Of a stretch of 8,517 bases of DNA, positions 1-6,681 are shown piece after piece (within the stretch, counting starts at the first letter, position 1; each line of letters starts with the position of its first letter). A program made the translations under genes and the position numbers. The notes under the pieces are model-generated. The model worked only from the letters and a program-made list of their open reading frames with translations, searched no databases and was not told the DNA's origin. The DNA lies in contig JAUYQT010000271.1 in assembly GCA_030697085.1 (NCBI GenBank), forward strand, positions 1-8,517, written 5' to 3'. Source of the stretch: Azonexus sp. Its GTDB lineage: Bacteria > Pseudomonadota > Gammaproteobacteria > Burkholderiales > Rhodocyclaceae.

Positions 1-1
1 T

Positions 2-565
2 CTTTTGCTGGCCCGTCTGTTCGCACGCCCGGCCAATGTGCTGGTGCTTGATGAGCCGACCAATGATCTCGATATCGAAACCTTGGAGTTGCTTGAGGAA
101 TTGCTCCAGAACTATCAGGGCACGCTGTTTTTGGTCAGCCACGACCGGACTTTTCTCGATAACGTGGTGACCCAGACAATCGTTGCCGAAGGTGATGGCA
201 ACTGGCGTGAATATGTCGGCGGATACAGCGATTGGGCTGCTTACCAGGCGAGCCAGGCGAAAGAGGTCAGCAAGTTAAAGTCGGTCAGTAAGCCTGTCGT
301 CAAACCTGCTGAGTCGGTTAAGCCGAAGGGCGAAAAGCTGCCCTGGAAGGAGCAGCGCGAACTTGAGGGCTTGCCCGGTAAAGTGGCTGCGCTAGAGGCC
401 GAACAGATTGCACTGAGCAAGCAGCTTGAAGACCCAGCCATTTATCAGGCCGATCCAGCCGTCGCGCAGAAGTCAGCCGAACGCCTGGCCGTGATTGATG
501 ACGAGTTGATAGCGCTGCTCGAGCGTTGGGAAGTGCTCGAGGCGAAGGCCGGCAATAGTGTGTGA
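2..565 (+). CDS. uup: ABC-F family ATPase Uup, C-terminal part (5' end outside window)
   Basis: Partial gene: the reading frame is open from the left edge, and the visible 187 codons are the end of the second ATPase domain plus the C-terminal domain. Near the start are the Walker B/D-loop segment LVLDEPTNDLD and the switch histidine in LVSHDRTFLDN, the arrangement of ABC-F proteins, which have two fused ATPase domains and no membrane part. A charged Lys/Pro linker follows (about residues 80-110). The tail then carries the Uup-type coiled coil, recognisable from KEQRELEGLPGKVAALEAE and ending in ERWEVLEAK, close to E. coli Uup. Uup is a cytosolic DNA- and ribosome-associated ATPase linked to precise excision of transposons and to resolving ribosome or replication problems; that role comes from the family. 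The C-terminal domain separates it from EttA, YheS and YbiT. A palindromic terminator follows the stop codon. Confidence 0.93.
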   Translation, partial: LLLARLFARPANVLVLDEPTNDLDIETLELLEELLQNYQGTLFLVSHDRTFLDNVVTQTIVAEGDGNWREYVGGYSDWAAYQASQAKEVSKLKSVSKPVVKPAESVKPKGEKLPWKEQRELEGLPGKVAALEAEQIALSKQLEDPAIYQADPAVAQKSAERLAVIDDELIALLERWEVLEAKAGNSV

Positions 566-573
566 TGCGTAAG

Positions 574-613
574 ATTGAGCAGCGGATCCGCTGCTCAATT
601 TTCGCCATTTTTT
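574..613 (+). terminator. Intrinsic terminator after uup
   Basis: A perfect 26-bp palindrome (574-599, with TTGAGCAGCGGA as the left arm) lies 9 bases after the uup stop. It is followed by TTTT (599-602) and then a T6 run (608-613). The GC-rich stem with a following T-run fits rho-independent termination of uup. It also lies downstream of the convergent HDOD gene, but the minus-strand side has only a weak T-tract, so termination in that direction is uncertain. Confidence 0.8.
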
Positions 614-655
614 AGCGTTGACCGCAGCAACTCCAGTGCTTGTTGCGGCTGCGTC

Positions 656-1504
656 TTACTGGTCTTCGGCCTCGCGGGCCGGCATCGGCTCGAGGCCGAT
701 GCGCTGGCGGACTGCCTCGGGTGTGATATTCAGTAAGCGACCGATATCGGCGTAATCGTCGGGCAGGGCAGGGTCATTCCAGCCCTGGGCTGAATGGCGT
801 GCCAGACGAACGGCGAGGCTGACATTCATGGCGCGTGCATTTTCACCAATCTCGTCGCTAATCAATATTCGTAGCAGATCCGGCAAATGCCAAGTCTGGC
901 AGAGCGCCAGCTGGATATCCTGAAAGGTCATGCCCAATGTGTTGAATTGTGCATCGGCTGTACGCATTGTCGGTTGGGCAAGCCGCCAGGCTTGTATTTC
1001 GAGGCCCAGCTTCGGGGCGAAACACCACACCAGTATTTCGGCAAGGTCATGCAGCAGGGCGGCGATGCGCACCTCTTCCATGTTGACGTCCTTGCGCCAG
1101 ATTGCCCATTCCTGAGCATAATCGGCGGCCCGCTGGGCGCGACGGATAATTTGCAGTACGCCGAGCAGGGCGTGCGAATCAACGCCCTTCAGGATGCCCT
1201 CTATTGTCGGCAAATCATTGAAATTATTGAAAAATGGCTCAATGCCAAGCATCATGACGGCACTGGCGATGGTTGTGATGTCGTGCTGCAGCGAGCGTCC
1301 GCGCTTGGCTTGGGTAAGGGCCAGCACACTCACCGTCATCACCGGGTCAAGCAGAATGACACGAGCTAGTTCGCGGGCATCAACCTGGTCGATATTTTTG
1401 CGCATTTCATCGAGCCGACGCTTGGTGACGCGAAGTACCGGCAGGCTGTTGTTGGCAAACAGCACAACCCAGTCGTCGATCGCTGATAGCGGGTGGTCTA
1501 GCAT
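656..1504 (-). CDS. HDOD-domain signalling protein
   Basis: A 282-residue cytosolic protein made almost entirely of one HDOD domain (roughly residues 15-215). Supporting segments are the opening SLPVLRVTKRRLDEM, the helix pair around ARVILLDPVMTVSVLAL (HDOD proteins usually read 'i..DP.L...lL.l.N'), TTIASAVMMLGIEPF (the 'Ai..LG' motif), and QTWHLPDLL (the usual 'W.lP..l'). Unlike many HDOD proteins it keeps an HD pair (LLHDLAEIL, H152-D153), but I see no complete set of HD metal ligands, so catalysis is doubtful. HDOD proteins usually act as non-enzymatic protein-interaction or output modules in chemotaxis, c-di-GMP or stress signalling; the partner here is unknown. ATG is preceded on its own strand by GGGGAT about 10 bases upstream. 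The gene is divergent from gloC and converges on uup. The C-terminal ~65 residues are unassigned. Confidence 0.85.
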   Translation of the reverse strand: MLDHPLSAIDDWVVLFANNSLPVLRVTKRRLDEMRKNIDQVDARELARVILLDPVMTVSVLALTQAKRGRSLQHDITTIASAVMMLGIEPFFNNFNDLPTIEGILKGVDSHALLGVLQIIRRAQRAADYAQEWAIWRKDVNMEEVRIAALLHDLAEILVWCFAPKLGLEIQAWRLAQPTMRTADAQFNTLGMTFQDIQLALCQTWHLPDLLRILISDEIGENARAMNVSLAVRLARHSAQGWNDPALPDDYADIGRLLNITPEAVRQRIGLEPMPAREAEDQ

Positions 1505-1590
1505 TTAATTATTATCCCCAAAAATGCATTTCTGGCTAATTGTCCCAAAGGTAAGCGTGCAGACGCCGTCGGGCAATTGTGGGTGCATGC

Positions 1591-1596
1591 GATAAT
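1591..1596 (+). promoter_or_regulatory. Candidate -10 box for gloC
   Basis: GATAAT in the 123-bp divergent spacer between the HDOD gene and gloC, about 31 bases before the gloC start codon. I see no convincing -35 hexamer at 16-18 bp, so this is only a candidate. The same spacer must also hold the promoter of the minus-strand HDOD gene, for which no clear hexamer pair was found. Confidence 0.25.
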
Positions 1597-1627
1597 TTGC
1601 ATCATCCCTCATATTACGGTCTTTGCC

Positions 1628-2260
1628 ATGCGCTACGCTATCGTTCCAGTGACCCCTTTTGAACAGAATTGCACCATTTTCTGGTGTGAAAATACACGTC
1701 AGGCCGTCGTGATCGACCCCGGTGGTGATGTCGATCGCATTCTGCGCAAGCTGGAAGATGAAAAACTGACGCTGGCCAAGATTCTCGTAACGCATGGTCA
1801 TATCGATCATGCGGGGGCTGTGGCGGCGTTGGCTGAGCGAATGAACGTGCCGATCGAAGGCCCGCACGAGGATGATCGTTTCTGGATTGAGGGTATGCCG
1901 CAGCAGAGCAAAATGTTTGGTTTTCCCAGCGTGAAGAGCTTTGAGCCAACGCGTTGGTTGAAAAATGGCGACAAGGTGCAGTTTGGTGATGTTGAGCTTA
2001 ATGTCTTGCATTGCCCCGGACATACGCCGGGTCATGTGGTTTTTTATCACCAACCCAGCCACCTGGCGCAAGTCGGTGATGTGTTGTTTCAGGGCTCAAT
2101 CGGCCGTACGGATTTTCCCAAGGGGGATCACGCGACGCTGCTGCGCTCAATCAAGGAGCGGCTTTTGCCGCTGGGCGACGAGATTGATTTCATCCCGGGG
2201 CATGGCCCGATGTCAACTTTCGGCGAAGAGCGCAAATACAATCCATTCCTTAGCAGCTGA
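1628..2260 (+). CDS. gloC: GloC/YcbL-type hydroxyacylglutathione hydrolase (MBL fold)
   Basis: A 210-residue metallo-beta-lactamase-fold hydrolase closely resembling E. coli YcbL (GloC, 215 aa) along its whole length. The metal-binding motifs are present in order: THGHIDH (HxHxDH), HCPGHTPGH with the third-site histidine, the bridging aspartate in VGDVLFQGSIGR, and the last histidine in PGHGPMST. The opening YAIVPVTPFEQNCTIFWC is typical of the family. GloC is a cytosolic type II glyoxalase that hydrolyses S-lactoylglutathione to lactate and glutathione in methylglyoxal detoxification; this is family knowledge. I chose ATG 1628 because YcbL starts at the equivalent position. An in-frame GTG at 1577 would add 17 residues without family support. 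The ribosome binding site is weak. The gene converges on the EAL-HDOD gene, with 27 bases between the stops and no obvious terminator. Confidence 0.92.
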   Translation: MRYAIVPVTPFEQNCTIFWCENTRQAVVIDPGGDVDRILRKLEDEKLTLAKILVTHGHIDHAGAVAALAERMNVPIEGPHEDDRFWIEGMPQQSKMFGFPSVKSFEPTRWLKNGDKVQFGDVELNVLHCPGHTPGHVVFYHQPSHLAQVGDVLFQGSIGRTDFPKGDHATLLRSIKERLLPLGDEIDFIPGHGPMSTFGEERKYNPFLSS

Positions 2261-2287
2261 TTTGGCTAGACCTTTGGGCACACCCGA

Positions 2288-3466
2288 CTAAACGGCCGAG
2301 CGAATTTTCGATGCCCAGCTGTATGAGGCCAGTTGGGCATCCCGGTGCGCCGCGCTGCTGATGCCCAGGTCGCTTATTTGGTCGGCGGCGCGTTTGAAGT
2401 CGCCGTTTTCTGCCGCATCGATTGCAAGCAGTAGCTCGCCTAATCCGCCGATGTGCTTGGTAAGGGCTTCTTGAACAATGGGAGAAAGCGGTAATTGCAG
2501 CAGGATTTCCTGCATTGGCATATTGAGCAGGGCATCAAGCAAAGAGAATGTACCGACCATAAATGCGGCATCTCCCAGGTGTTCAGCTGCTGGTGGTGGT
2601 GTCAGATGCTGTGCCAGAAGTTCCAATTGACGGCCCCTGGCAGCTGCTTTTTGCAATAGGGGGTTGGGCTGCTGACCGTTATTAGGGTCGGCATAAACCA
2701 GAAGTTGCAGCCAGCGCTGAAGTTGGCGTCGCCCAAGCAGATTGATTGCCTGGGCGAAACTGGTAATCGGGTTGCGTGGCGCAACGGCGGCCGAGTTCAC
2801 CAGGCGTAGCAGGCTGTAGGAAAGTTTTGATTCCTGACGAAAAATGGCATCAAGCTTCGCGGTGTCAGCGTCTTCAGCGATCAGTGCGAGCATTTCGAGC
2901 AGCTTGAGGCGCGACATATCGGCTTTTTTGCCGGTGCTTTGACGGGCCAGGAGATACTCTGTCGTCGATAGCGCGCAGGCATTGGCTACCGTCCATTCAC
3001 GATCACTCTGGCTATGCACTTCTGTGGCAACGATAGTGCTGCGGCTGGCCTGGCCAATCAGGGTGAGCGGCGGCAAGCTGCGGGCGTGACTGGCGCTGAT
3101 TACCAGGCAATGCCAGGCGCCTGCTCCCGGTAATGCGATTTCCGGCGTAGTCAGCAATCCTACGTTACAGCGTGACTGACGAAGGCTAGCCTCATATTGT
3201 TTCAGCGCTTCTGTTTCAAACGGGCCAGAAAGTGCGGGAAACACGGTGATCGTTCGCTCGCCGAGCACATTCTTGACGTTGCTGCCGAGAACGGCGGGAA
3301 TCAACCAATGATGGCGCTGATCAAAATGATGCGTAAGCACCGCATCGCAAAGTTCATTCAGTGCCTCCGGATTCGCATGACCAGGGGCGAATTCGACGAT
3401 GTAGCCAGACCAAGCATCATCAGGGCCGAGTAATGGGGCGATGAACAGGGCGTCGGCAGAGGGCAT
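2288..3466 (-). CDS. Degenerate EAL + HDOD two-domain signalling protein (YuxH-like)
   Basis: A 392-residue cytosolic protein. The C-terminal half (about residues 187-385) is an HDOD domain, shown by RLKLLEMLALIAEDADTAKL, IFRQESKLSYSLLRLVNSAA and ITSFAQAINLLGRRQLQRW. The N-terminal ~175 residues fit the EAL half of YuxH-type EAL-HDOD proteins only by position and by remnants such as IVATEVHSQSDREWTVANAC (compare the usual 'AEKVET..e...c..lG') and TTEYLLARQ. The EAL signature and the DDF metal site are missing, so c-di-GMP hydrolysis is very unlikely; a binding or scaffold role is my inference. The total length matches the EAL-HDOD family. The HD dyad is also absent (the equivalent region reads AAFMVGTFSLLDALL). 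The ATG at 3466 is preceded by AAAGAAAG and an AT-rich palindrome. It reads away from accA, with a 333-bp spacer. Confidence 0.82.
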   Translation of the reverse strand: MPSADALFIAPLLGPDDAWSGYIVEFAPGHANPEALNELCDAVLTHHFDQRHHWLIPAVLGSNVKNVLGERTITVFPALSGPFETEALKQYEASLRQSRCNVGLLTTPEIALPGAGAWHCLVISASHARSLPPLTLIGQASRSTIVATEVHSQSDREWTVANACALSTTEYLLARQSTGKKADMSRLKLLEMLALIAEDADTAKLDAIFRQESKLSYSLLRLVNSAAVAPRNPITSFAQAINLLGRRQLQRWLQLLVYADPNNGQQPNPLLQKAAARGRQLELLAQHLTPPPAAEHLGDAAFMVGTFSLLDALLNMPMQEILLQLPLSPIVQEALTKHIGGLGELLLAIDAAENGDFKRAADQISDLGISSAAHRDAQLASYSWASKIRSAV

Positions 3467-3478
3467 GATGAACTTTCT

Positions 3479-3494
3479 TTATTATTAATAATAA
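3479..3494. promoter_or_regulatory. 16-bp AT-only palindrome upstream of the EAL-HDOD gene
   Basis: A perfect 16-bp palindrome made only of A and T (TTATTATTAATAATAA), 12 bases before the ATG of the minus-strand EAL-HDOD gene. It lies where a promoter -10 region or an operator could overlap the ribosome binding site (AAAGAAAG). The symmetry is seen directly; a regulatory role is inferred. Confidence 0.4.
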
Positions 3495-3744
3495 TGCTAG
3501 CAAATTCAGTCGGGCGCGTCTTGCTTACATGCTTGTTTTTGGCTATTTTGACGTGTTGACCGCATGTATTTCCTCTGAGAGCCTGCCTGATTGCACGCTT
3601 CGTGCCTCCAAAACCATTCATTCGCGAGGTGATATCTTTTCACCCCGGTTGGCATGGGCCTGTTGCGTTCCGCTGGAATTTTCCATGCTCATCGTTGCTG
3701 TTCACCGGTCGCCTCGCCTAAAAGTAGCAACGGCAGCGCCCAAC

Positions 3745-3772
3745 TGAGGTTTCCTGGTTTAAGGTTAAAATA
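3745..3772 (+). promoter_or_regulatory. Candidate accA promoter
   Basis: TAAAAT (3767-3772) is a 5/6 match to the -10 consensus, 27 bases before the accA ATG. With a 16-bp spacer, the -35 position reads CTGAGG (3745-3750), a poor match. The predicted leader would be about 20 bases. Confidence 0.35.
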
Positions 3773-3799
3773 CGCGCCGATTTAGAAAATGAGCTGTCC

Positions 3800-4768
3800 A
3801 TGAAAACAAGTTTCCTCGACTTCGAACAGTCCATTGCCGACCTTGAAGCCAAGATCGAAGAGTTGCGCTTCGTCCAGGATGATTCCGCGATTGATATTTC
3901 GGACGACATAGATCGCCTGGAAAAAAAAGGTGCTCAGCTCACCAAGGATATCTACGCTAAATTGTCGCCCTGGCAGGTTTCCCAAGTGGCCCGGCATCCG
4001 CAGCGTCCCTATACGCTCGATTACCTGTCGTTGATTTTTACCGATTTTGAAGAGTTGCATGGCGACCGCGCTTTTTCCGACGACCATGCGATTGTCGGTG
4101 GCCTGGCTCGCTTCAACGGCCAGCCGGTGATGGTGATTGGGCATCAAAAGGGGCGCGATACCAAAGAAAAGATTTATCGCAACTTTGGCATGCCGCGACC
4201 GGAAGGTTATCGCAAGGCCTTGCGCCTGATGAAACTGGCGGAAAAATTCGGTTTGCCAGTGATGACCTTTGTGGACACGCCGGGTGCTTATCCCGGGATC
4301 GACGCAGAAGAGCGTGGCCAGTCCGAAGCGATTGGCCGTAATCTGTATGTGATGGCCGAATTGAAAGTGCCGGTGATCGTGACCATCATTGGTGAAGGTG
4401 GTTCGGGTGGCGCCTTGGCAATTGCGGTCGGCGACGTTTTGCAAATGCTGCAATATTCAACTTACTCAGTCATTTCGCCAGAGGGCTGCGCTTCCATCCT
4501 CTGGAAAAGCGCAGAAAAGGCTCCGGAGGCAGCTGAAACCATGGGTATTACGGCGCAGCGTCTGAAAACACTCGGCCTGGTCGATAAAATCATCAGTGAG
4601 CCATTGGGTGGCGCCCACCGCGATTACGTCGCCATGGCGCACAATCTGAAAAAAGCTTTGCAGGATGCATTGAAGCAGCTATCCGGGCTGTCCACCGAAG
4701 AATTGCTGGCAACCCGTTACGAGCGGCTGATGAGCTATGGCCGTTTCAAGGAACAAGCCATCAACTGA
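3800..4768 (+). CDS. accA: Acetyl-CoA carboxylase carboxyltransferase subunit alpha
   Basis: A 322-residue protein (E. coli AccA is 319), full length and colinear with the family. Residues 1-60 form the N-terminal helical region ([19 protein letters not shown]...). The crotonase-like core follows: [19 protein letters not shown] (87-104), [19 protein letters not shown] (113-131), [18 protein letters not shown] (157-174), and the Gly-rich oxyanion-hole loop [11 protein letters not shown] (198-208), then [10 protein letters not shown]. With AccD it forms the carboxyltransferase that moves carboxylate from carboxybiotin to acetyl-CoA, giving malonyl-CoA, the first committed step of fatty-acid synthesis. 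This AccA has no zinc finger, as expected, since that lies in AccD. GAG 6 bases upstream is the only ribosome-binding-like sequence. A 4-codon frame (ATG 3789 to TGA 3803) overlaps the start. tilS begins inside its 3' end, suggesting co-transcription. Confidence 0.97.
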   Translation: MKTSFLDFEQSIADLEAKIEELRFVQDDSAIDISDDIDRLEKKGAQLTKDIYAKLSPWQVSQVARHPQRPYTLDYLSLIFTDFEELHGDRAFSDDHAIVGGLARFNGQPVMVIGHQKGRDTKEKIYRNFGMPRPEGYRKALRLMKLAEKFGLPVMTFVDTPGAYPGIDAEERGQSEAIGRNLYVMAELKVPVIVTIIGEGGSGGALAIAVGDVLQMLQYSTYSVISPEGCASILWKSAEKAPEAAETMGITAQRLKTLGLVDKIISEPLGGAHRDYVAMAHNLKKALQDALKQLSGLSTEELLATRYERLMSYGRFKEQAIN

Positions 4769-5702
4769 TCTGCCAGGCCGGCTCGGCGATTTTCTCGCCA
4801 GCCGTCTGGCACCGGATGAACGCCTCTGCGTCGGGCTTTCTGGCGGATGCGATTCGGTCGTTTTGCTGCATCTCCTGAGTTTTGCCGGTGTCGCTCACCG
4901 CCTGTCAGCCATTCATGTGCATCACGGTTTGTCACCGAATGCTGATCGTTGGGCTGACTTCTGCGTTGATTACTGTCGCCAACTGGCTGTTCCGCTAAAT
5001 ATTCAATATGTTGCGGTCGACCGCAAAAATGGCCTCGGTTTGGAGGCCGCCGCCCGCCAGGCGCGTTATGTGGCTTTTGCCGAATCTGCGGTTGATTGCC
5101 TGCTCTTGGCGCAGCATCGCGGTGATCAGGCCGAAACGCTGCTTTTCAACCTGCTGCGCGGGACGGGCGTGACCGGCGCAGCCGCCATGCCCATCGAGCG
5201 TAACTTCGGGGCCTTGCGCTTGCTGCGTCCCTTGCTGGATGTTTCCCGCACTGAAATCGAGGCTTACGCCCGGCTCAATAATCTGGCCTGGGTCGATGAC
5301 GAAAGCAACACGGATATTTCGTTTACGCGTAATTATCTGCGTCACGAAGCGTTGACTGCGCTAACCCAGCGCTTTCCCGCCGCCGAAGCTGCGCTATGTC
5401 AGGCCGCCGCTAATTTTTCCGAGGCTGCCGGCTTGCTCGATGAACTGGCTGAAGTTGACTGGCGGCAGGCCGCTGATGGCGATTTGGCACGTTTGTCGGT
5501 ACTGCGTGCGCTTTCGCTGCCTCGTCTGAAAAATCTGCTGCGCTACCGCCTGCGCCAGCTTGGCTGGCGAGTGCCGGTTGCAGCGAGGCTTGACGAATTT
5601 GCCCATCAATTACAAACAGCCGCACCCGATCGGCATCCCGAACTGGTTTTGCCGGAAGGGAAAATGCGCTCAGCACTTGGCCGTTTGCGCTGGCAGCCGT
5701 AA
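4737..5702 (+). CDS. tilS: tRNA(Ile)-lysidine synthase, short form
   Basis: A 321-residue N-type ATP pyrophosphatase. The PP-loop is [11 protein letters not shown] (residues 34-44). [13 protein letters not shown] (60-72), [19 protein letters not shown] (126-144), [14 protein letters not shown] (164-177) and [20 protein letters not shown] (187-206) are all TilS hallmarks. TilS converts cytidine-34 of the CAU-anticodon tRNA-Ile2 to lysidine so that it reads AUA, using ATP and lysine; it is essential in most bacteria. The usual DDQ in the third motif reads GDQ here. The protein stops after the substrate-binding helical region (GRLRWQP) and lacks the TilS_C domain of the 432-residue E. coli enzyme, but resembles short forms such as that of Aquifex. 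The first in-frame ATG, chosen here, overlaps accA by 32 bases; a CTG at 4770 is a weaker alternative start. Translational coupling to accA is likely. Confidence 0.93.
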   Translation: MAVSRNKPSTDLPGRLGDFLASRLAPDERLCVGLSGGCDSVVLLHLLSFAGVAHRLSAIHVHHGLSPNADRWADFCVDYCRQLAVPLNIQYVAVDRKNGLGLEAAARQARYVAFAESAVDCLLLAQHRGDQAETLLFNLLRGTGVTGAAAMPIERNFGALRLLRPLLDVSRTEIEAYARLNNLAWVDDESNTDISFTRNYLRHEALTALTQRFPAAEAALCQAAANFSEAAGLLDELAEVDWRQAADGDLARLSVLRALSLPRLKNLLRYRLRQLGWRVPVAARLDEFAHQLQTAAPDRHPELVLPEGKMRSALGRLRWQP

Positions 5703-5727
5703 AAACAACAATCTGTTACCAAGCGCC

Positions 5728-5757
5728 TTTCCGCTCCGATTGGGCTTCAGTTACAAT
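5728..5757 (+). promoter_or_regulatory. Weak candidate promoter for dapA-bamC
   Basis: TACAAT (5752-5757) resembles a -10 box and lies 29 bases before dapA. With an 18-bp spacer the -35 position reads TTTCCG (5728-5733), a poor match. The 84-bp tilS-dapA gap has no terminator-like hairpin, so dapA may also be transcribed from upstream. Confidence 0.3.
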
Positions 5758-5786
5758 CTGGCGATTACTTTTTAGATAAACAGGCC

Positions 5787-6665
5787 ATGATTACTGGTTC
5801 CATTGTCGCCATCGTTACGCCCATGCACGAGGATGGCAGCCTCGATTTAGACTCCTTGCGCAATCTGGTAGATTTTCATGTGCGAGAAGAGACCGATGGC
5901 ATCGTTATCGTCGGCACCACAGGTGAATCGCCCACTGTAAATGTCGATGAACATTGTGAATTGATCCGTGTCACGGTCAACCACGCTGCCGGCCGCATTC
6001 CCGTCATTGCCGGTACGGGTGCCAACTCGACGGCTGAAGCCATTGAACTCACCGAATTCGCCCGTCAGGCCGGGGCCGATATGGCGTTGTCGGTCGTGCC
6101 TTATTACAACAAGCCGACCCAGGAAGGCCTCTATCGCCACTTCAAGGCAATTGCCGAGGCGGTCGAACTGCCGATCCTGCTTTATAACGTACCTGGCCGT
6201 ACCGTGGCTGACATGGCTAACGACACCATCCTGCGCCTCGCTCAGGTGCCGGGTATTGTTGGCGTCAAGGATGCAACCGGCAATCTGGATCGCGCCAGCG
6301 ACCTGATTGCTCGCGCCCCGAAAGACTTCGCCTTGTACAGCGGCGATGACATGACCTGCGTTGCCTCAATCCTGCTTGGCTTCCACGGCAATATTTCAGT
6401 CACCGCCAACGTTGCCCCGCGTTTGATGCACGAAATGTGTATGGCTGCAGCGAGCGGCGATGTGGCTAAAGCCCGCGAGATTCACTTTAAATTACTTGGG
6501 CTGCATCGCGACCTGTTCTGCGAAGCCAATCCAATTCCGGTTAAATGGGCGGTGCAAAAGCTGGGTTTGATGCCCGGTGGCATTCGTTTGCCCCTGACGC
6601 CCTTATCTGAAACCAATGAAGCGCGCGTGCTGGCTGCGATGCGCCAGGCGGCTCTGGTCGCCTGA
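5787..6665 (+). CDS. dapA: 4-hydroxy-tetrahydrodipicolinate synthase
   Basis: A 292-residue class I aldolase-fold protein, the same length as E. coli DapA, with active-site residues at the same numbers: Thr44-Thr45 in GTTGESPT, Tyr107 in [14 protein letters not shown], Tyr133 and Arg138 in YNVPGRT, the Schiff-base Lys161 in GVKDATGN, and Gly186 in YSGDD. It condenses pyruvate with aspartate semialdehyde, the first committed step toward diaminopimelate (cell wall) and lysine, in the cytosol. The position corresponding to the lysine feedback site of E. coli (His53/His56) holds Val53 and His56 here; feedback behaviour is not predictable from that alone. The ribosome binding site is weak (CAGG close to the ATG). 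bamC follows after 16 bases, as in E. coli dapA-bamC, so the two are probably one transcript. Confidence 0.97.
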   Translation: MITGSIVAIVTPMHEDGSLDLDSLRNLVDFHVREETDGIVIVGTTGESPTVNVDEHCELIRVTVNHAAGRIPVIAGTGANSTAEAIELTEFARQAGADMALSVVPYYNKPTQEGLYRHFKAIAEAVELPILLYNVPGRTVADMANDTILRLAQVPGIVGVKDATGNLDRASDLIARAPKDFALYSGDDMTCVASILLGFHGNISVTANVAPRLMHEMCMAAASGDVAKAREIHFKLLGLHRDLFCEANPIPVKWAVQKLGLMPGGIRLPLTPLSETNEARVLAAMRQAALVA

Positions 6666-6681
6666 CGGAGTAAATAAAAAT

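Larger units (their letters stand above)
3467..3799. other. 333-bp divergent non-coding region between EAL-HDOD gene and accA
   Basis: No convincing gene is present. Short open frames exist on both strands (for example plus 3529-3747 and minus 3358-3621), but none gives a recognisable protein and they lack good ribosome binding sites. Contents that can be supported are the AT palindrome next to the EAL-HDOD start (3479-3494), a 17-bp inverted repeat with GGTGA/TCACC arms (3628-3644), and a candidate accA promoter (3745-3772). The middle could hold a long 5' leader, a small RNA or decayed coding sequence; I cannot tell which. Confidence 0.6.

Noticed and set aside
887..1369. A 160-codon plus-strand frame with several cysteines opposite the HDOD gene
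   Set aside because: The minus-strand frame gives a clear HDOD domain. The plus-strand translation has CxxC-like spacing but no known motif, and no ribosome binding site was seen.
1577..1627. GTG start extending gloC by 17 residues
   Set aside because: YcbL-family proteins begin at the residue equivalent to ATG 1628, and the extension would run through the divergent promoter spacer including the GATAAT candidate.
1505..2071. A 188-codon minus-strand frame opposite gloC
   Set aside because: It lies antisense over the highly conserved gloC coding sequence, has no recognisable product and reflects GC-biased third positions.
3529..3747. A 72-codon plus-strand frame in the non-coding region before accA
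   Set aside because: No recognisable domain and no ribosome binding site. It runs through the inverted repeat and ends next to the candidate accA promoter; kept only as part of the non-coding region.
3782..4453. A 223-codon minus-strand frame opposite accA
   Set aside because: It is wholly antisense to a full-length, family-conserved accA, and its His/Gln-rich translation looks like a shadow frame.
5560..5775. Frameshifted remainder of tilS encoding the missing C-terminal domain
   Set aside because: The frame mostly overlaps intact tilS codons, and its translation has no TilS_C resemblance. It extends too few codons past 5702 to encode the domain.
6616..6681. Upstream start for bamC inside dapA
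   Set aside because: It would place 22 extra residues before the lipoprotein signal peptide. ATG 6682 has GGAG upstream and gives a normal signal peptide.
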